A stretch of DNA of 64,000 bases, taken from NCBI GenBank assembly GCA_949126835.1, contig OX421497.1, positions 17,679,823-17,743,822 on the forward strand. Reading direction: 5' to 3'. Position numbers and translations under genes: made by a program. Source of the stretch: Anisus vortex (lineage: Eukaryota; Mollusca; Gastropoda; Planorbidae). The notes beneath the pieces are model-generated. The model searched no databases and had not been told where the DNA came from. It saw only the letters and a program-made list of their open reading frames with translations. This document shows positions 37,081 through 48,849 of this stretch, piece by piece (the first letter of the stretch is position 1; every line of letters starts with the position of its first letter).

Positions 37081-37099
37081 GTTGAGCCCATAGATTAAA

Positions 37100-38424
37100 G
37101 TAAAACAAATGCAACGTTTTTCAAACAAATGAAGATGACGACCTTTCTAAGCAGCTTTCTTCCAGATTTGTTCGCAATTCGACACATTTTGATGTCCATA
37201 AAACGGGATGTTTTAAATTTGCTGCATTTCAAAATAGACTTCAGCCAGAAAACTCCGCTTTGAGTGCTTCAATAATGTACTTTTTAAGCTCATCTATGTG
37301 TAATGTATATAGATCTGAATGAGTTTTAACATAGAGGAAGTACCATAATGTTTTAGTAATATCATGGATAAATAAGTCCAATGTCCAGTTTCAATCCAAA
37401 TTCTTTCCAGTAAAAATAAGTAACCAAACAGTTCAATAATTTTTTGATCCTGTCCTTGTAAACACAAGTTCAACATTTAAATGCATCGTTATGTCTGTCA
37501 AAAACATCATTTTCATCAGGCATTCTTCATCATTCAATAACGAAAAATATTGTATCATCAAGAAACATCGTATACTGCTTCCAGACACGAAACAAATGTG
37601 TTGAACACTTCACCTTGACAAAGCCAGCGAAAACTACTATGCAACAGCAGATCTCCATATTTTCCTTTCAATTTCTTGTAGTAAAGATTTGAATTGCCGG
37701 TAAATCAACGAAGAGTGGGAAACTATAAAGTTGACTATTTTATCAACAGTTTCCATTACGGAGCGCAAGTCCAAAAAAAGATAGTTGCACACAAATTTCA
37801 TGATGTATAATGCAATGGAAGCTTAAAAGCAGCCTCCCAGTGTGGTTTAACAGAAATTGGAAAAATCTTTTCTGTTTGCCAAACATCGCAGAAGCTTTTT
37901 GTTCATTTTCTGACATTTTATGGGCACTAACACTTATACCTTGATATATACCGCCGCATAATATAACATTTTGGTGGCACACTATTTTTTTTACGTTAAA
38001 TTGAAGGAAATACTTTATAAAATTTTATTGGAATCGCGAAAAACAACTCAGTTAATGGTTTATTCAGATACTATTAACCTATTTAAACTATTTGAATTCG
38101 AAATTTTGTGGCTTGCGATATAATACAAACAAAACCAACCAAATGTAGAATAGTCGGCACATTCGTTTTATGTAGTATTCTTTTATGTAAGCACAGGAGA
38201 CGCAAAGACTGGTTTTTATCCGTGAAACTGAACGCTTTCGAACAGGCAAACGACAGAATGATTTATTTTTATTTATTTGAAAAAGATCAGCGAGAGCTAA
38301 TGAAAAAAAAAGGCACGCAGTAGCCATTAAAAAACACATTTTTTTCGGGCGGGTCCTCCACGTGTCAATGAAAAGGGCTCCGCGTGCCAAGTCTGGCACG
38401 CGTGCCGTAGGTTGCCGACCCCTG
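37100..38424 (-). pseudogene. hAT transposase relic with intact right terminus
   Basis: The right end reads GTTGCCGACCCCTG (ending 38424), the inverted CAGGGGTCGGCAAC terminus. Reading leftward on the minus strand, MFGKQKRFFQFLLNH and FHCIIHHEICVQ correspond to the conserved 'GKxxGFxxLL...HCIIHxExL' block of SCAND3/GTF2IRD2-like hAT transposases. These are followed by LRSVMETVDKIVNFI, then RQFKSLLQEI and FRWLCQGEVFNTF. Stops and frameshifts are frequent. The element is a dead insertion in the intron between exons E and TM. Its left terminus was not found. Confidence 0.75.
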
Positions 38425-38888
38425 TAATAGATCACATAAGTCGAACATGCAGGAGTAGTAGCCTACAACGTAGAAGTTTTCTTTGTTGGCAGCGCAATAC
38501 AAAATATAATAATTATTATTTGTTATGGCGTCAACCCTGTCACATACACCTTTATTTTTACTGGAGTATGTGATAGGGAGGGCGCAAAGATGTCATCATT
38601 GAATGTATATGCATATGGAGCGGGCACGCTTGGACAGGGACAGATAAGCGATGTCCCGGTTTCTAATTTCATCGAAAAAATATATATTCTTTGAAATGGT
38701 TGTTCGATAAAATTGTGTTTAAACTTTAACGCATGTAGGTCTATAAGGTATAAGCGATTGATATTTTGATGTAAATAAATATGATGTAACTATTTAATGC
38801 AACTAATATAACTAATGCAACTCAGAAAAAAATAGCACAAAATATTAATTTATTTATGCTACGTTTTATGCTATAAAATGACAATTAC

Positions 38889-39191
38889 CTTGAACAGATA
38901 TTTTGATAGAGTCTCTAGCCAGTTCACTCAGTGTGTGAATGTTCACAACGACACAGTCCAAATAAAATGCACCAGTAGATGGTGGAGTAAAGGTGTATTG
39001 AAATGAAAGTCTGGAAGGGTCCATTACACCGTGTGGATCGTCCGATTTGTACAATTTATTGTTGACAAATAGCTGATTTTTTATTCCTGGATAAACCTGA
39101 TTAAGGCTTACATCACACGACAGAGTTGTTCCTTGACACATGTCTACATTGATAGAACCAGACATGTTCAGTTTTACCTGAGCAGAACCAC
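38889..39191 (-). CDS. Ig-like exon E of gene 1, membrane-proximal domain
   Basis: A 303-bp phase 1-1 exon with acceptor TTTTTACTTTACCAG and donor G|GTAATT. It starts GSAQVKLNMSGSINVDMCQG and contains LSCDVSLNQVYPG and FYLDCVVVN, the Ig-like cysteine pair. It ends SIKISVQG. It has the same length and layout as the D exons (GP-QV-L start, S-x-D/L-C, YPG, G-F--C), so it is another domain of the same type. It would be the last Ig-like domain before the membrane span. No counterpart is visible for gene 2, whose equivalent should lie beyond the left edge. Confidence 0.83.
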
Positions 39192-39362
39192 CTGGTAAAG
39201 TAAAAAGTAAAAATTAGTTCTGCAAGTGTTGAAGTATGAAATTCTGAAATTCATTGGGTCAGTTTGGTAGGTATTTCATTTGGTTCTTTCTTTGCGATAA
39301 CATTTAGCATTCTTCCGGTAAATCAAGCTCAAGAAATACATTATTTCGCCAGATCTGAATGA

Positions 39363-39545
39363 CTTGGCCAGCACACTGCCCAGCTGCCTTTACTTTACCC
39401 CTACTAGTGTCAAGTACCCATCAGGGCTGGGTAGACTCAGGGACACCCTCAAATCCCGGGAAAAAAAGCCTAGCCTGCACCAGGATTCGAACCCAGAACC
39501 TTCGGATCGCCAGTCGAACGCGCTGCCCCTCGGCCACAGTGCGAC
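39363..39545 (-). mobile_element. tRNA-derived SINE
   Basis: On the minus strand, GTGGCCGAGGGGCAGCGCG (A-box type) is followed about 40 bp later by GGTTCTGGGTTCGAATCC (B box). A body follows with GGGTGTCCCTGAGTCTACCC and GGGGTAAAGTAAAGGCAGCT. The tail resembles a body found in gastropod SINEs, as far as I recall. It is not a functional tRNA gene because cloverleaf pairing beyond the boxes is not evident. Confidence 0.8.
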
Positions 39546-40367
39546 ATACACAGAACGGTACGCAGTGAAAAAAAAATGGAAAGATGTTAGTGCGTAATGC
39601 ATTCACCATATCCAGTGACATTTTAAGGTATAGAAGGATGTGAAAAATGGCTCTGGGGAGCTCTGACGAACCTAACTAAATAGATAAAGCCTTTGATTGT
39701 TTTCCTTCATATACCGTACATGTTTTTACTTATACAAAAATATTTTAATTACACTCTAGAGGAAAGAAGATGACATGTTATAACAAGATTTTGATCGATT
39801 CATTAAACTTGTTAGCCGAAACATTAAAGAAAACATATAAATATTGAATTAATTCCTTTGAATGACTCCCGTCTCTTTCTGGAAAGTGAAGGGGTGGGGG
39901 TGCTATCATTTGTACATTGTTGTAAGTTGCTATAAGCTGTATATTTACGGAAATAATAAACAGATTTCACGACGCATTGATTCAGGTCATAGGCATTGAC
40001 ATGTAATTAACCGATGGAAATTTAAAGAATTTTTTTTTAAAGTATTGAACGGCTGTCGCATGGCACTTTCGGTTACAACTGCGCAGTTTGCATTTCAAAG
40101 GCGACTTGACAATAATACACCTCTTCCAAGAAGACTTAACGGTGGTTCTAGTCCATGTTGACCAAGAGTTTTGAGAATACATGGTGCGTATGAGAGGAAC
40201 CCGCGGAAATCATGCGAGATTTCAAGATCTCAACGTCTTAGATTTATGTCAAATCGTCTTTGAAAAGCACGATTCACATGTTTTTGAATAGCCTTGTATA
40301 TTTGTATATAGAAACAAACATATTTAAATGCTTTTTATTTAGAAAACTGTACAACTTGTATGCTTAC
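39546..40367. other. Intron sequence, nothing recognised
   Basis: Lies between exons D and E of gene 1. No domain-bearing frame was seen. Confidence 0.5.
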
Positions 40368-40673
40368 CAATGGCCTGAATTTGTAGTTTTTGCTGTGCAT
40401 AGATAGTTGGGAAATTGCGGTTTTGAGCTTTGCATATAATATCAAAGGATCCTGTAGACGTCAGAATATAGGTCAGCGAAGAGATGTAGAAGGAACCAGT
40501 GTAGTACGACGAATGATTTACAAATTGTTCATTAGTCGAGATGTAGAAATTGAATATGACGCCCGGAGAGACATGATCCGCGGACACATTACATTTTAGC
40601 TCAATGGATGTAGTGTTTGTAAACAGGACATCGGCACTTGGCATTGCTGTTAAGCTCACTTGAGTTGGTCCAA
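40368..40673 (-). CDS. Ig-like exon D of gene 1
   Basis: A 306-bp phase 1-1 exon with acceptor TTTGAACTTCCTAG and donor G|GTAAGC. It starts GPTQVSLTAMPSADVLF and contains IELKCNVSADHVSPGVIFNF, SSLTYILTSTGSFDIICKAQ, then LQIQAIG. It aligns with both D exons of gene 2 through CNVS-D-V-PGV-F-F and SSL-Y--GF-C. It carries N-glycosylation sequons (NTT, NVS, NHS). Confidence 0.85.
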
Positions 40674-40735
40674 CTAGGAAGTTCAAAGATAAAAACTAGT
40701 AAACATGCATTGTAATTGTAATACAGACATATCTG

Positions 40736-40738
<3 letters not shown>

Positions 40739-40790
<52 letters not shown>
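40739..40790. repeat. (TA)n microsatellite
   Basis: About 52 bp of TA repeats just upstream of exon D, in the C2-D intron. Confidence 0.97.
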
Positions 40791-40793
<3 letters not shown>

Positions 40794-40860
40794 GTAGATA
40801 GATACATGCATAATGGTATACCATACAGATTATTTCAATAGTTACTTAAATGCTCTATAG

Positions 40861-41057
40861 CAGAAGTGTGCAACATTTTTCTACTTTGAGCCGCATATGA
40901 AATTTTACACAACAAGTCGGGCCACATAGTCTGAAAATTTATTTGCCTTATCAATACAACGAATTTTAAAAAATGCCGATAGAAGCTCTTCGAGGGCCAA
41001 ACTAAAGGGCATGGCGGGCCGTTTTGTGGCCCGCGGGCCGCCTGTTGTACACCCCTG
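40861..41057. mobile_element. Short non-autonomous hAT element, 197 bp
   Basis: The ends CAGAAGTGTGCAAC and GTTGTACACCCCTG are inverted with a few mismatches. The flanks CTCTATAG (40853-40860) and CACTATAG (41058-41065) match at 7 of 8 positions, the hallmark 8-bp duplication of hAT elements. The interior has GGCCCGCGGGCCG and no coding frame. Confidence 0.8.
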
Positions 41058-41065
41058 CACTATAG

Positions 41066-41490
41066 TATTTGTCAAAATTAAACTTGAAGTGTGTACACAT
41101 TACTATTTTTTTTAATTATAGTATGCTAAAATTAACTCTTGTAAAAGAATTTGTAAAGTTAGCTTATCTCAATACAATGACACAAATGAACAGATGTTAA
41201 TCTACCCCCCCCCCCCCCCACTACCCAAATAATGTATCATGTCAACTATCCGATATATAGCGCTGCAAGGTTCATTATTAGCGAATATTCACATCTGACA
41301 AGAGTAACACCAATAGTCAAATCACTAAGCCTAGAGACACTAAAGGACAGAAAGGTAAAGTAGTAATATTACACAAGGCATTAAACTCTTATTTAAAAAT
41401 ACAACTCAATAACAACCTGTTGCAATGCTGAGATAAACATAAGGATAAAACAATTTCCTTATCTCTTATGCGAGAATGAATGCATATATG
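41066..41490. other. Intron sequence with poly-C run
   Basis: Contains a run of about 14 C near 41206. Nothing else was recognised. Confidence 0.5.
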
Positions 41491-41492
41491 TA

Positions 41493-42447
41493 GGGGAGAG
41501 GTGGGCAATTCGTACCGCTGGGTAATTCGTACCTATGCCGTTTTACCTAGTTTGACTGGTTGTAATTAACATTTAAGCCCGTTAACACATGCATTAGTTT
41601 TGACTGCCATAGAACAATGGTGGAAATGGACAAGAAAATAAAACGGTAGGCTGAATTTATATGTTTTTACACTACTTGAAGTTATTTTTTACTATTACCT
41701 CTAGTCGTACTAAATAGGTCTGGTTAAACATAGCGTATTTATATTTTGTTTAGTGTGCTGACTTTCCAGTCTGCTTCATTAATAAATAGATTTAGGTCTG
41801 TTTTCTATTGCCGATAAAAACATAGAAGCAATAAACAATGTTACGTCTGAGTCGGCTAAATCGTACCTCGCTATGGAGGGTAATACGTACCGGTACTAAT
41901 TACGTTAAAGTTAGTGCAGAAGTACCGAGACTGCTCCAAAAAAAAAAGACAAAAGGTCTGTAGGCAAAAAAAAAGTTGTGCAATGTTACCGGGTACTGGT
42001 ACAGTGAGAACATCGAGGAATACATGATATAATGTTTTATATAGAGAGCATAGGTACATCTTGCATGCTCTAAATAAGCCTTCCAAAGTGGTTCACTGAC
42101 TAATTATACTTGTGAATTAATTATTAAATACAGATGAGACATATATAAAAAGACTTCAACTTGTAAATGTCAACCCTACAAACAATATTTTTTCTTCATT
42201 TCTTTTGGTACTTATTACCCTCCCTAGTGGTACGAATTAAACGCTGGTGAGGGCAATTCGTACCACCTTGTCTTTTTTTTATTTTATTAATTGTGCTCTT
42301 TGTTTTGATAATAAAACGTTCAGATCACGTATTTTCATTCTTTTGTCACCAATAATTGTTTAAACGTAAAAATAAAACTTTTTCTACTGTTAGTTTTATT
42401 ATTATTAATTTTTTCCCTTAGGGGTTACGAATTACCCACCTCTCCCC
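41493..42447. mobile_element. TIR element of 955 bp flanked by TA (GGGGAGAGGTGGGTAATTCG type)
   Basis: The left end GGGGAGAGGTGGGCAATTCG and the right end CGAATTACCCACCTCTCCCC are inverted and match at nearly every base. TA occurs immediately outside each end (41491-41492, 42448-42449), as for Tc1/mariner or pogo-like target duplications. The interior repeats ATTCGTACC and its complement several times near both ends (subterminal repeats). No transposase frame is present, so it is non-autonomous. Confidence 0.8.
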
Positions 42448-42701
42448 TACTCTTTATTCCCGAATGGCATTTGGGCATGGAATGGGTTGCCTGAACAAAT
42501 CAGGAAAATCAGTAACTCAATATAATTTAAAACATTAATAAAGATGCAAGACTAGACTCAGACGCAGGACGCAATAATCCTCTTTATAGAAGGAGCGTCT
42601 GTAATATATAAGATAAGATAGGATATAATAAATGAGTGACCAATGTACAGATAGTTAAATAGGTAAATATGTAGGTAGACATATATTTATATATTACTAA
42701 C

Positions 42702-42785
42702 ATGCAAACTTGGGTTCATAAGATTTCTCTATTTTCTGTAGATAAACGGATGATTTAGCACTACATTTGAAGATAGGGCTCAAAT
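42702..42785 (-). CDS. Ig-like exon C2 of gene 1
   Basis: An 84-bp phase 1-1 exon with acceptor TTCACAATTTTCAG and donor GTTAGT. It encodes LSPIFKCSAKSSVYLQ and ends YEPKFA, the same terminus and length as the two gene 2 copies. The cysteine of FKC aligns with YYC. It was recognised only through this comparison. The donor GTTAGT is acceptable but weaker than the GTAAGT of gene 2. Confidence 0.68.
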
Positions 42786-43677
42786 CTGAAAATTGTGAAA
42801 ATGATAAATTTAAAAATATGCAGCTTTATAAAATTAATTTGGTAACATTTAAAAAAAAAAAATTTTTACTGCTATAATTTTTTTTTCAAATCCTTCTGTT
42901 TTCAAGTTTCATAAAATTCGTTATTTATTTCCTTAATGTTCTGGTTTTAATGCAGATACATTTAGGCTACTATCAGAAGTTCATTTTATTATTTCTCAAA
43001 TCTTTAACGCGCAAGTATGTCAATATTTTTCATCAGCCTTAGATCTAATCATTAGGCCCTAATCAAACATTTTCTCCTGCCTAAAATGACGCAAATGCCT
43101 CTAAAATATCCTTTACGAATCTTATAGCGAAACTACTGAGCTAGATAACAGCGAAGACTTTGATATTTCTACTATTTGATGTCTCGAAAACTCCTGTTTC
43201 GGAAATTTCCGATCACTAACTGAATTATGGACCTTCGGTTTAGTAATTCGCTTTGGTTTTATCAATGGAGAACTATTACTATCCCAGTTGCCAGTTGTCG
43301 GAGAATGTTAAGGAATATCTATTGGTAAATAAACTTTGAAATAATGTAGTATATATAAAAGGAAATGTTTTCATTTTTTAAATGTCGGTGTTTGATTACT
43401 TTTCATTTAGAAAAGTAGAAGAATACATATAATATATAGCCTCCGAGGATTAGAATCGAAAGTTGTATACAGCGGAAGTCTTTTGTACAGCCTTATTGGC
43501 TGCATACGGAAAACACGACTCTTAAGCTCTATAAATAGATCAATCGGTCCATCTTATTCTAGTCTTTGATAATAGCGATGTTGGAGAAACCTACGCTTCA
43601 AGTTTTCTAGTTGAGGCTTTATTATTTGTATGATTGCTTAGATTGGCAGCTGTATACTCTATAAACAAAATTCTTAC
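42786..43677. other. Intron between C1 and C2 of gene 1
   Basis: No exon was recognised. The stretch 43440-43575 (AGTTGTATACAGCGGAAG, then GATCAATCGGTCCATCTTAT) is a diverged fragment of the 456-bp MITE family seen at 78-533. Confidence 0.55.
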
Positions 43678-43875
43678 CAGCGGGATTAAATTGAATGTTC
43701 AGACTACTGGATCCGTTTATCAAGGTTGTCTCTAATTTGGCAGCACTGGGAGAGGACCAAAAAGCAATTCCGCGTGGATAGCCCGGATCTATCAATTTGC
43801 ACGTGCAACTGGCTGGTGTGCCGGACAAAATGTAATCAGAAGTGCAGTCGCTGTCCAAAGCGGCAACTGGGTAAG
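43678..43875 (-). CDS. Ig-like exon C1 of gene 1
   Basis: A 198-bp phase 1-1 exon of 66 codons with acceptor CACTGTGTTATAG and donor G|GTAAGA. It encodes YPVAALDSDCTSDYILSG, then ASCTCKLIDPGYPRG, FWSS, and ends SLNIQFNPAG. Shared blocks with the gene 2 C1 exons are YPV, C--DYI-SG, ASCTCKL, W, INGSS and F---G. It has an extra CxC pair relative to a standard Ig domain. Confidence 0.82.
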
Positions 43876-45049
43876 CTATAACACAGTGAAACCAAACAAT
43901 GTAGTTGGATTATAGAGTACAATCACTGATCTTTAAAAAGAATGGATTGCGCCTTCTGAATAAATTGGTTTGAGCAAAGTGAAGACAGAGAAAGCTAATC
44001 AGTTCCACCGCACTTATCGATATAAACAAAATTGTGTCTAAAACTTACAACGCCACTGATCTATAAATAGATTGGAACGGAATCTATGTTGCTGCCATTT
44101 TAATATATATATGCATATGAATTGTTGCTGTCAAGCTTCTGACTTTTTATTAATAATATAAAACTAACAATAATACGATCAAAAGGCAAACAAAAGAAAA
44201 CAAATACCAAACAATAAACAAATTCAAAATAAAAATTTGAAAGCATTTCAAAGGGACATACTTCGAAAATGGCGCCCGTTTTATAACCTTAACATACGGT
44301 GATTAGTAAAAGGTCTAAGTTTAAAAAAAAAATTAACGAATTAAGCAATATTGTTGATGAAATTTAAATTTCTTTCGGAGGACGTTTCAAATGTATACAT
44401 TTAATTTTTAACCCGATTAGTCAAACGAGTTAGGATACTCTAGAGCAGAAACAAAAATCTAAAAAAATAAACAACTCACGGTAATTATATATATTGATCA
44501 GTGACAGGAGAAACACAATGGTAGAAATTTCTTCAAAGATGTTACTTCCGCGCCTAATCCCTTCTTTTTATAGATCAATGAGTACAATTGATTGACATTT
44601 TGAGCATGTAGTTTATATTAGCATTATATGTTCAGTCCAAATTGTATCCATAAGCATAGGAGTGATGTTTCATTATTTTTAAAGTATAAAAGTGTAAAAC
44701 TTAGAAAAAAATACTCTCAGTAACAGGATTTAATTTGTTTTTATCAAGTTTTGATTTTTATGATCTATTTTATTTTGACATGTTTGAAAATCAAAAAGAC
44801 ACTTTAAACTAGATCTAGTCACAACAATAAACCTCATAATATGATTAAAAACATTACTTCTGATTCCTTATTAGTGCAAATAAAAGGCGTCGCCCAAGAA
44901 AAAAAAACATAGACCAATATAAGCTACAGATAAACATTTTAAAAACTATAATGAACATAAAGCTATAAAAATTAAATAATTATTTTTTGTATTATTACTG
45001 AAAACATTTAAGAAAGAAATTTAAAATAAATATTTTAATCGGGTTAAAA
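43876..45049. other. Intron sequence, nothing recognised
   Basis: AT-rich sequence between B2 and C1 of gene 1. No domain-bearing frame was seen. Confidence 0.5.
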
Positions 45050-45165
45050 ATATGCTAACCACTTAGCTAAGGAGGACACATACCGGAAGCTAGATCGCAA
45101 AAGTAAAATATAAGACAATAAGGTCACTTGTCTTGAAATTATAAATGGGGATCGAAATCCACACA
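45050..45165 (-). mobile_element. tRNA-derived SINE, reverse copy of the 31.6-kb family
   Basis: The minus strand has GTGGATTTCGATCCCCA and, about 70 bp further, TTAGCTAAGTGGTTAGC (A-box type). TATTGTCTTATATTTTAC and the GATCTAGCTTCCGG region match 31617-31760. Its ends are uncertain. Confidence 0.65.
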
Positions 45166-45304
45166 CACATTCAACTTTATATATTATTATATTATATAGA
45201 TTTACATGAGAAAATATATAGGCCTACTACAATAAAGACATTTTATATTAAATCTTGCAATATTGTTTTCAATAGTCATTTGAATTCAACTTCGGCATTT
45301 CAAA

Positions 45305-45545
45305 ATTGACTACAAGCAGTATTTTATAAGTACATGTAATGAGAGAACAGAAACTACAAGCAGTATTTTATAAGTACATGTAATGAGAGATTAGAAACTA
45401 CAAACAGTTTTTTTATAAGTACATGCAATGAGAGAAGATAAATTACAAACAGTAATTTATAAGTACATGTAATGAGAGATTAAAAACTACAAACAGTATT
45501 TTATAAGTAGCCTACATGTAATGAGGGAGCAGAAACTACAAACAT
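45305..45545. repeat. 44-bp tandem repeat, about 5 copies
   Basis: The units contain AACTACAAACAGTATTTTAT, then AAGTACATGTAATGAGAGA. Intronic. Confidence 0.9.
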
Positions 45546-45756
45546 AAAAAAACGTGAACAGCTAGCTGTTAATGACTTTAGCGAAGCATAACTTAATTTT
45601 TTTTTAACAAATTATGCCAGGATAACAATTAAATAATTTTTTTTTACGATATAAAAGTTATAAAATGAATTACCTTCCGTAATGTTGGTGAAATTGTATA
45701 TATTATTATGTTGTCTCTTTTTTTCGTCACTCTCTCTTTATGTGTGTGTATAACTA

Positions 45757-45823
45757 TCAATCTATCTATCTATCTATCTATCTATCAATCTATCTATCTA
45801 TCAATCTATCTATCTATCTATCG

Positions 45824-45862
<39 letters not shown>

Positions 45863-45863
45863 A

Positions 45864-45902
<39 letters not shown>

Positions 45903-45916
45903 AATCTATCTATCTA
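45757..45916. repeat. (TATC)n microsatellite
   Basis: About 160 bp of TATC with periodic CAATC interruptions. Confidence 0.97.
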
Positions 45917-46374
45917 GGTTTGTGGGGGCTCTGTTCCTAAATTTATGTGGGGGCCCCTTGTAACCTCGCTCCTGATTCCTGGTTGTTCGTAGCATGTTTT
46001 TTTTTTATCAATTCAATTCTGAGAATTGATTGTTCACTAGCCGCATTGGCAACCAAAAGTACAAGCCCTTACAAGCCTATGTAGCGCCCCAGAGCAAACG
46101 TTTCAGTGACGCCATCATGCATACTTTAACTGCTTTGTTTGGTGCCTGCGCTTAGTTAACTATTAGTATTAAAGACATTTTAAAGTGCAATTTTTCATTG
46201 AAAATATTATGGATGAGCCAATCTTTTATGAAACATTTGTATAAAACAGTTTGAGTGTAAATAAATTAGAAGTTAACTTCTTCCATCGTTATTCATTATT
46301 CCTTTTGTTCACAATTTGTGTTTCAAATTGTATTTCCCCTTCAACTGTCCTCAAATTTATGGTATGATTTTAGG

Positions 46375-48350
46375 TTACATTTGCCGCCGCCCCCCTCCCC
46401 CTAGAAGTTTCGCCTCGGGGCATACGCCCCTCTTCCCTGTGTGAGGGCACTGCATAAGTACCAGATACATAATTAGGGCAACTTCAATGTTCGGAAAAGT
46501 ATCTGCCAGACGTTGATCAACAATCAATTTGTAAATTAACTTTTCATATCCAATGCCATGTTTTTCTTTATCCTTCTTTAAATCAGAATGTTGTTTGGAA
46601 TAATTCAGAAAATTGAACCAGTTAATTATCGAGGTAATCGTCCAGACCTTTGTCAAAAATTTGGACAAATTTCATATCTGCATGTTGAATTTCATCCGTT
46701 CATTGTTAAGTTTACCAAAAAATCCAAATCGTTCAAGAACAATAATGTATCCATTAATACGCTGATCAAGTGATTGTTTCAACTGGTCTATAACTGGAAG
46801 AAAACTGGCAACACGGAAGTTCTCTCTTGGTGATAACTCTGCTTGTTGTGCCTGTCCATAGTCTAGTGATGTCACACGAACACTGCGAAGACGTTTGTTT
46901 TGGTATTCATTTTAACATATTCGGCTGTCCCAGACTGCACTTTTCCTTGATCTACACCATAGGTTCTCAACGGGGGCGTTATCGCCCCCCGGGGGGCGGT
47001 GAAAAGCTTTTAGGGGGGCACTGACATTCATTGGGGCGATTGGGGGGGAAGGCGGTGAAGGGAAAGTGGGCGTTTCAATATAAATATGATATAATTTTAA
47101 CACCTCAGCTTTTTGAATCGATTAGTTTTTGGATGAAATATGATGCAAGTGCTACTAAATATTACATATGATATCCCCCAGCAATAGGTATACATATTAT
47201 TAAACAAATAAGAATCGCAATGACTTTTCCATGAAGTAGGGGTCAGTATTTGGCAAAAATGGTATGGCGTAGTCTGGTCCTACGGTCGGTTCACCAGACT
47301 GTCACCTTAACATCTGCTAATAATATTTTGATCTCAGTTTTACCGAGATGTCCGTTAAAGATTTTGAATCCTTTAAGATGAGGAGCAGTATATATTAGTT
47401 AGGCGGTATAGATACATAGTAATCATACAAATTGGGTAGTTATTGTAATGCTTGAAAATATACATATAAATTCTTTATTTAGTCGTATAATATTTATGAA
47501 ATTTTTAAATCATATTTACATTTCTATCATTGTAAAAGATGTAAGCTATTAATTATTTTATAAAAGAAAAAAAAACATTAGAAATATCAGCTCAAATGAA
47601 AGGGTTAATTATATCCATTTTAATTAACAAATGTTTCCGCTAAAATTAAGTTGGGGGGGGGGGGGTGTGAGCGGAAAAAAAATTGTAAAGGGGACGGTGA
47701 GCAGAAAAAGATTGAGAACCTATGATCTACATAATCATCAAAGTTGTTTCGCTTGAATCCAACAAAGGTTTTGAGAGACTTGAGACAGGCAACGGCCATA
47801 TTGAATGACTACTTGTGCATTGAAACGTTCTAAATTATCATGCCAAAATACAGCATGTGTCCGTATCCAAAGATGACATCGGGTTAATAAGGCCATCAGC
47901 CTGTAAACCGGTGATGACCTTTTCGTCATCATCAGCGTCAATAGACTCCAGAGCTTCTTGTATCAGGTGATTGCCTGCTGCAAATGCTCTTCTCGCATCA
48001 TACAAGAGAAGCATGTTTCTGGCAGTTTCTTTGGTACATACAGTGGCACATCAGAAGATTGTGATTTCTGTGTTAAAATATAGTAACGGTGGGTAGATGC
48101 TGTACAAAAAAGTATAACAATGTTGCAGCAGGTCAAAAAATGACACATCTGATGAACAGCTTTCAGCTGCTGTTTTTCAAACCAAGTTCAAGGAGTATAC
48201 GGTTCATGGCACCCACACTGCTAATGGGTTGCTGTTCAGAACCAAGACACGATGTCCATTGCTTTGAGCACTCATTGAAGAAATGTTATCATATGACTTT
48301 CCACTACAATCATTAATATCAATAATGTGCTCTTGCAGGAACTCTTAAAG
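46375..48350 (-). pseudogene. ZMYM1-like hAT transposase relic, interrupted by a nested MITE
   Basis: Reading right to left on the minus strand, the coding remains include a run near 48.0-48.25 kb (RNMLLLYDARRAFAAGNHL style, broken by frameshifts). This is followed by WHDNLERFNAQVVIQYGRCL and LSQVSQNLCWIQA, then after the nested element KFLTKVWTITSIINWF and DTFPNIEVALIMYLVL. The last piece resembles the hAT C-terminal dimerisation region (DxFPNxxxALxxYL), followed by a degraded serine-rich end. Domain order and motifs fit the ZMYM1 / TTF-type hAT-derived family. Stops and shifts make it non-functional. Confidence 0.68.
46957..47724. mobile_element. Nested non-autonomous hAT element, 768 bp
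   Basis: The perfect 13-bp inverted ends are CATAGGTTCTCAA and TTGAGAACCTATG. The flanks ATCTACAC (46949-46956) and ATCTACAT (47725-47732) match at 7 of 8 positions. The termini enclose GGGGGCG-rich sequence on one side and a G-run near 47653 on the other. It sits inside the transposase relic and is younger than it. Confidence 0.85.
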
Positions 48351-48424
48351 TGGAACATTTCTGCAGCCTTGTAAGCTCTTTTGGCCATAACTGTTACAAA
48401 ACTATTATAACAGATTAAAAAAAA

Positions 48425-48527
48425 GACAAACAATTTTTTTTGGAGAGTGGGGGGAATGTTTGGGGGCCCCCTTTTCTGTGGAGGCCCCTGTTCCATAGGA
48501 ACACGTGGAACATGCCTAAATACGCCA

Positions 48528-48583
<56 letters not shown>
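48425..48583. mobile_element. Truncated CAGTGGCGTA-type element and (TA)n tract
   Basis: The right end TACGCCACTG lies at about 48521-48530, preceded by GGGGGCCCCCTTTT-type sequence as in the 6774-6961 element. The left terminus is not found. A (TA)n run of about 50 bp follows at once. Confidence 0.55.
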
Positions 48584-48585
<2 letters not shown>

Positions 48586-48641
48586 GTATATATATAATAT
48601 TATAATACATAATAATAATATATAATATATATAAAGCGTAC

Positions 48642-48849
48642 TTAATGGCAGTGTTAGATTAGCTGCTGTGAAGACTTCTGTGGCTCCTTTCACAGCCAAC
48701 ATTCCCACTGACAATGTCAAGGTAGTCGTAGTATTCAAATTTAACCATTCTGACACAATGATGCACTTTACACTATAATCCAGTGATTGGTTACTAGATT
48801 TTTGATATTCGTAAGTAACTTGTGGTTTACTTAATGCGGTTACTTCGGT
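48642..48849 (-). CDS. Ig-like exon B2 of gene 1
   Basis: A 208-bp exon, phase 0 to phase 1, with acceptor TTGTCTTCTTTCAG and donor A|GTACGC. It encodes TEVTALSKPQVTYEYQKSS, then YSVKCIIVSEWLNLN and TLTLSVGMLAVKGATEV. It aligns with both B2 exons of gene 2 (TAL start, C--VS, LN, TL-L). A single cysteine pairs with that of B1. It carries NQS, NTT and NLT glycosylation sites. Confidence 0.75.

Noticed and set aside
39478..39540. Functional tRNA gene
   Set aside because: Only A- and B-box motifs with a SINE body attached. No convincing cloverleaf.
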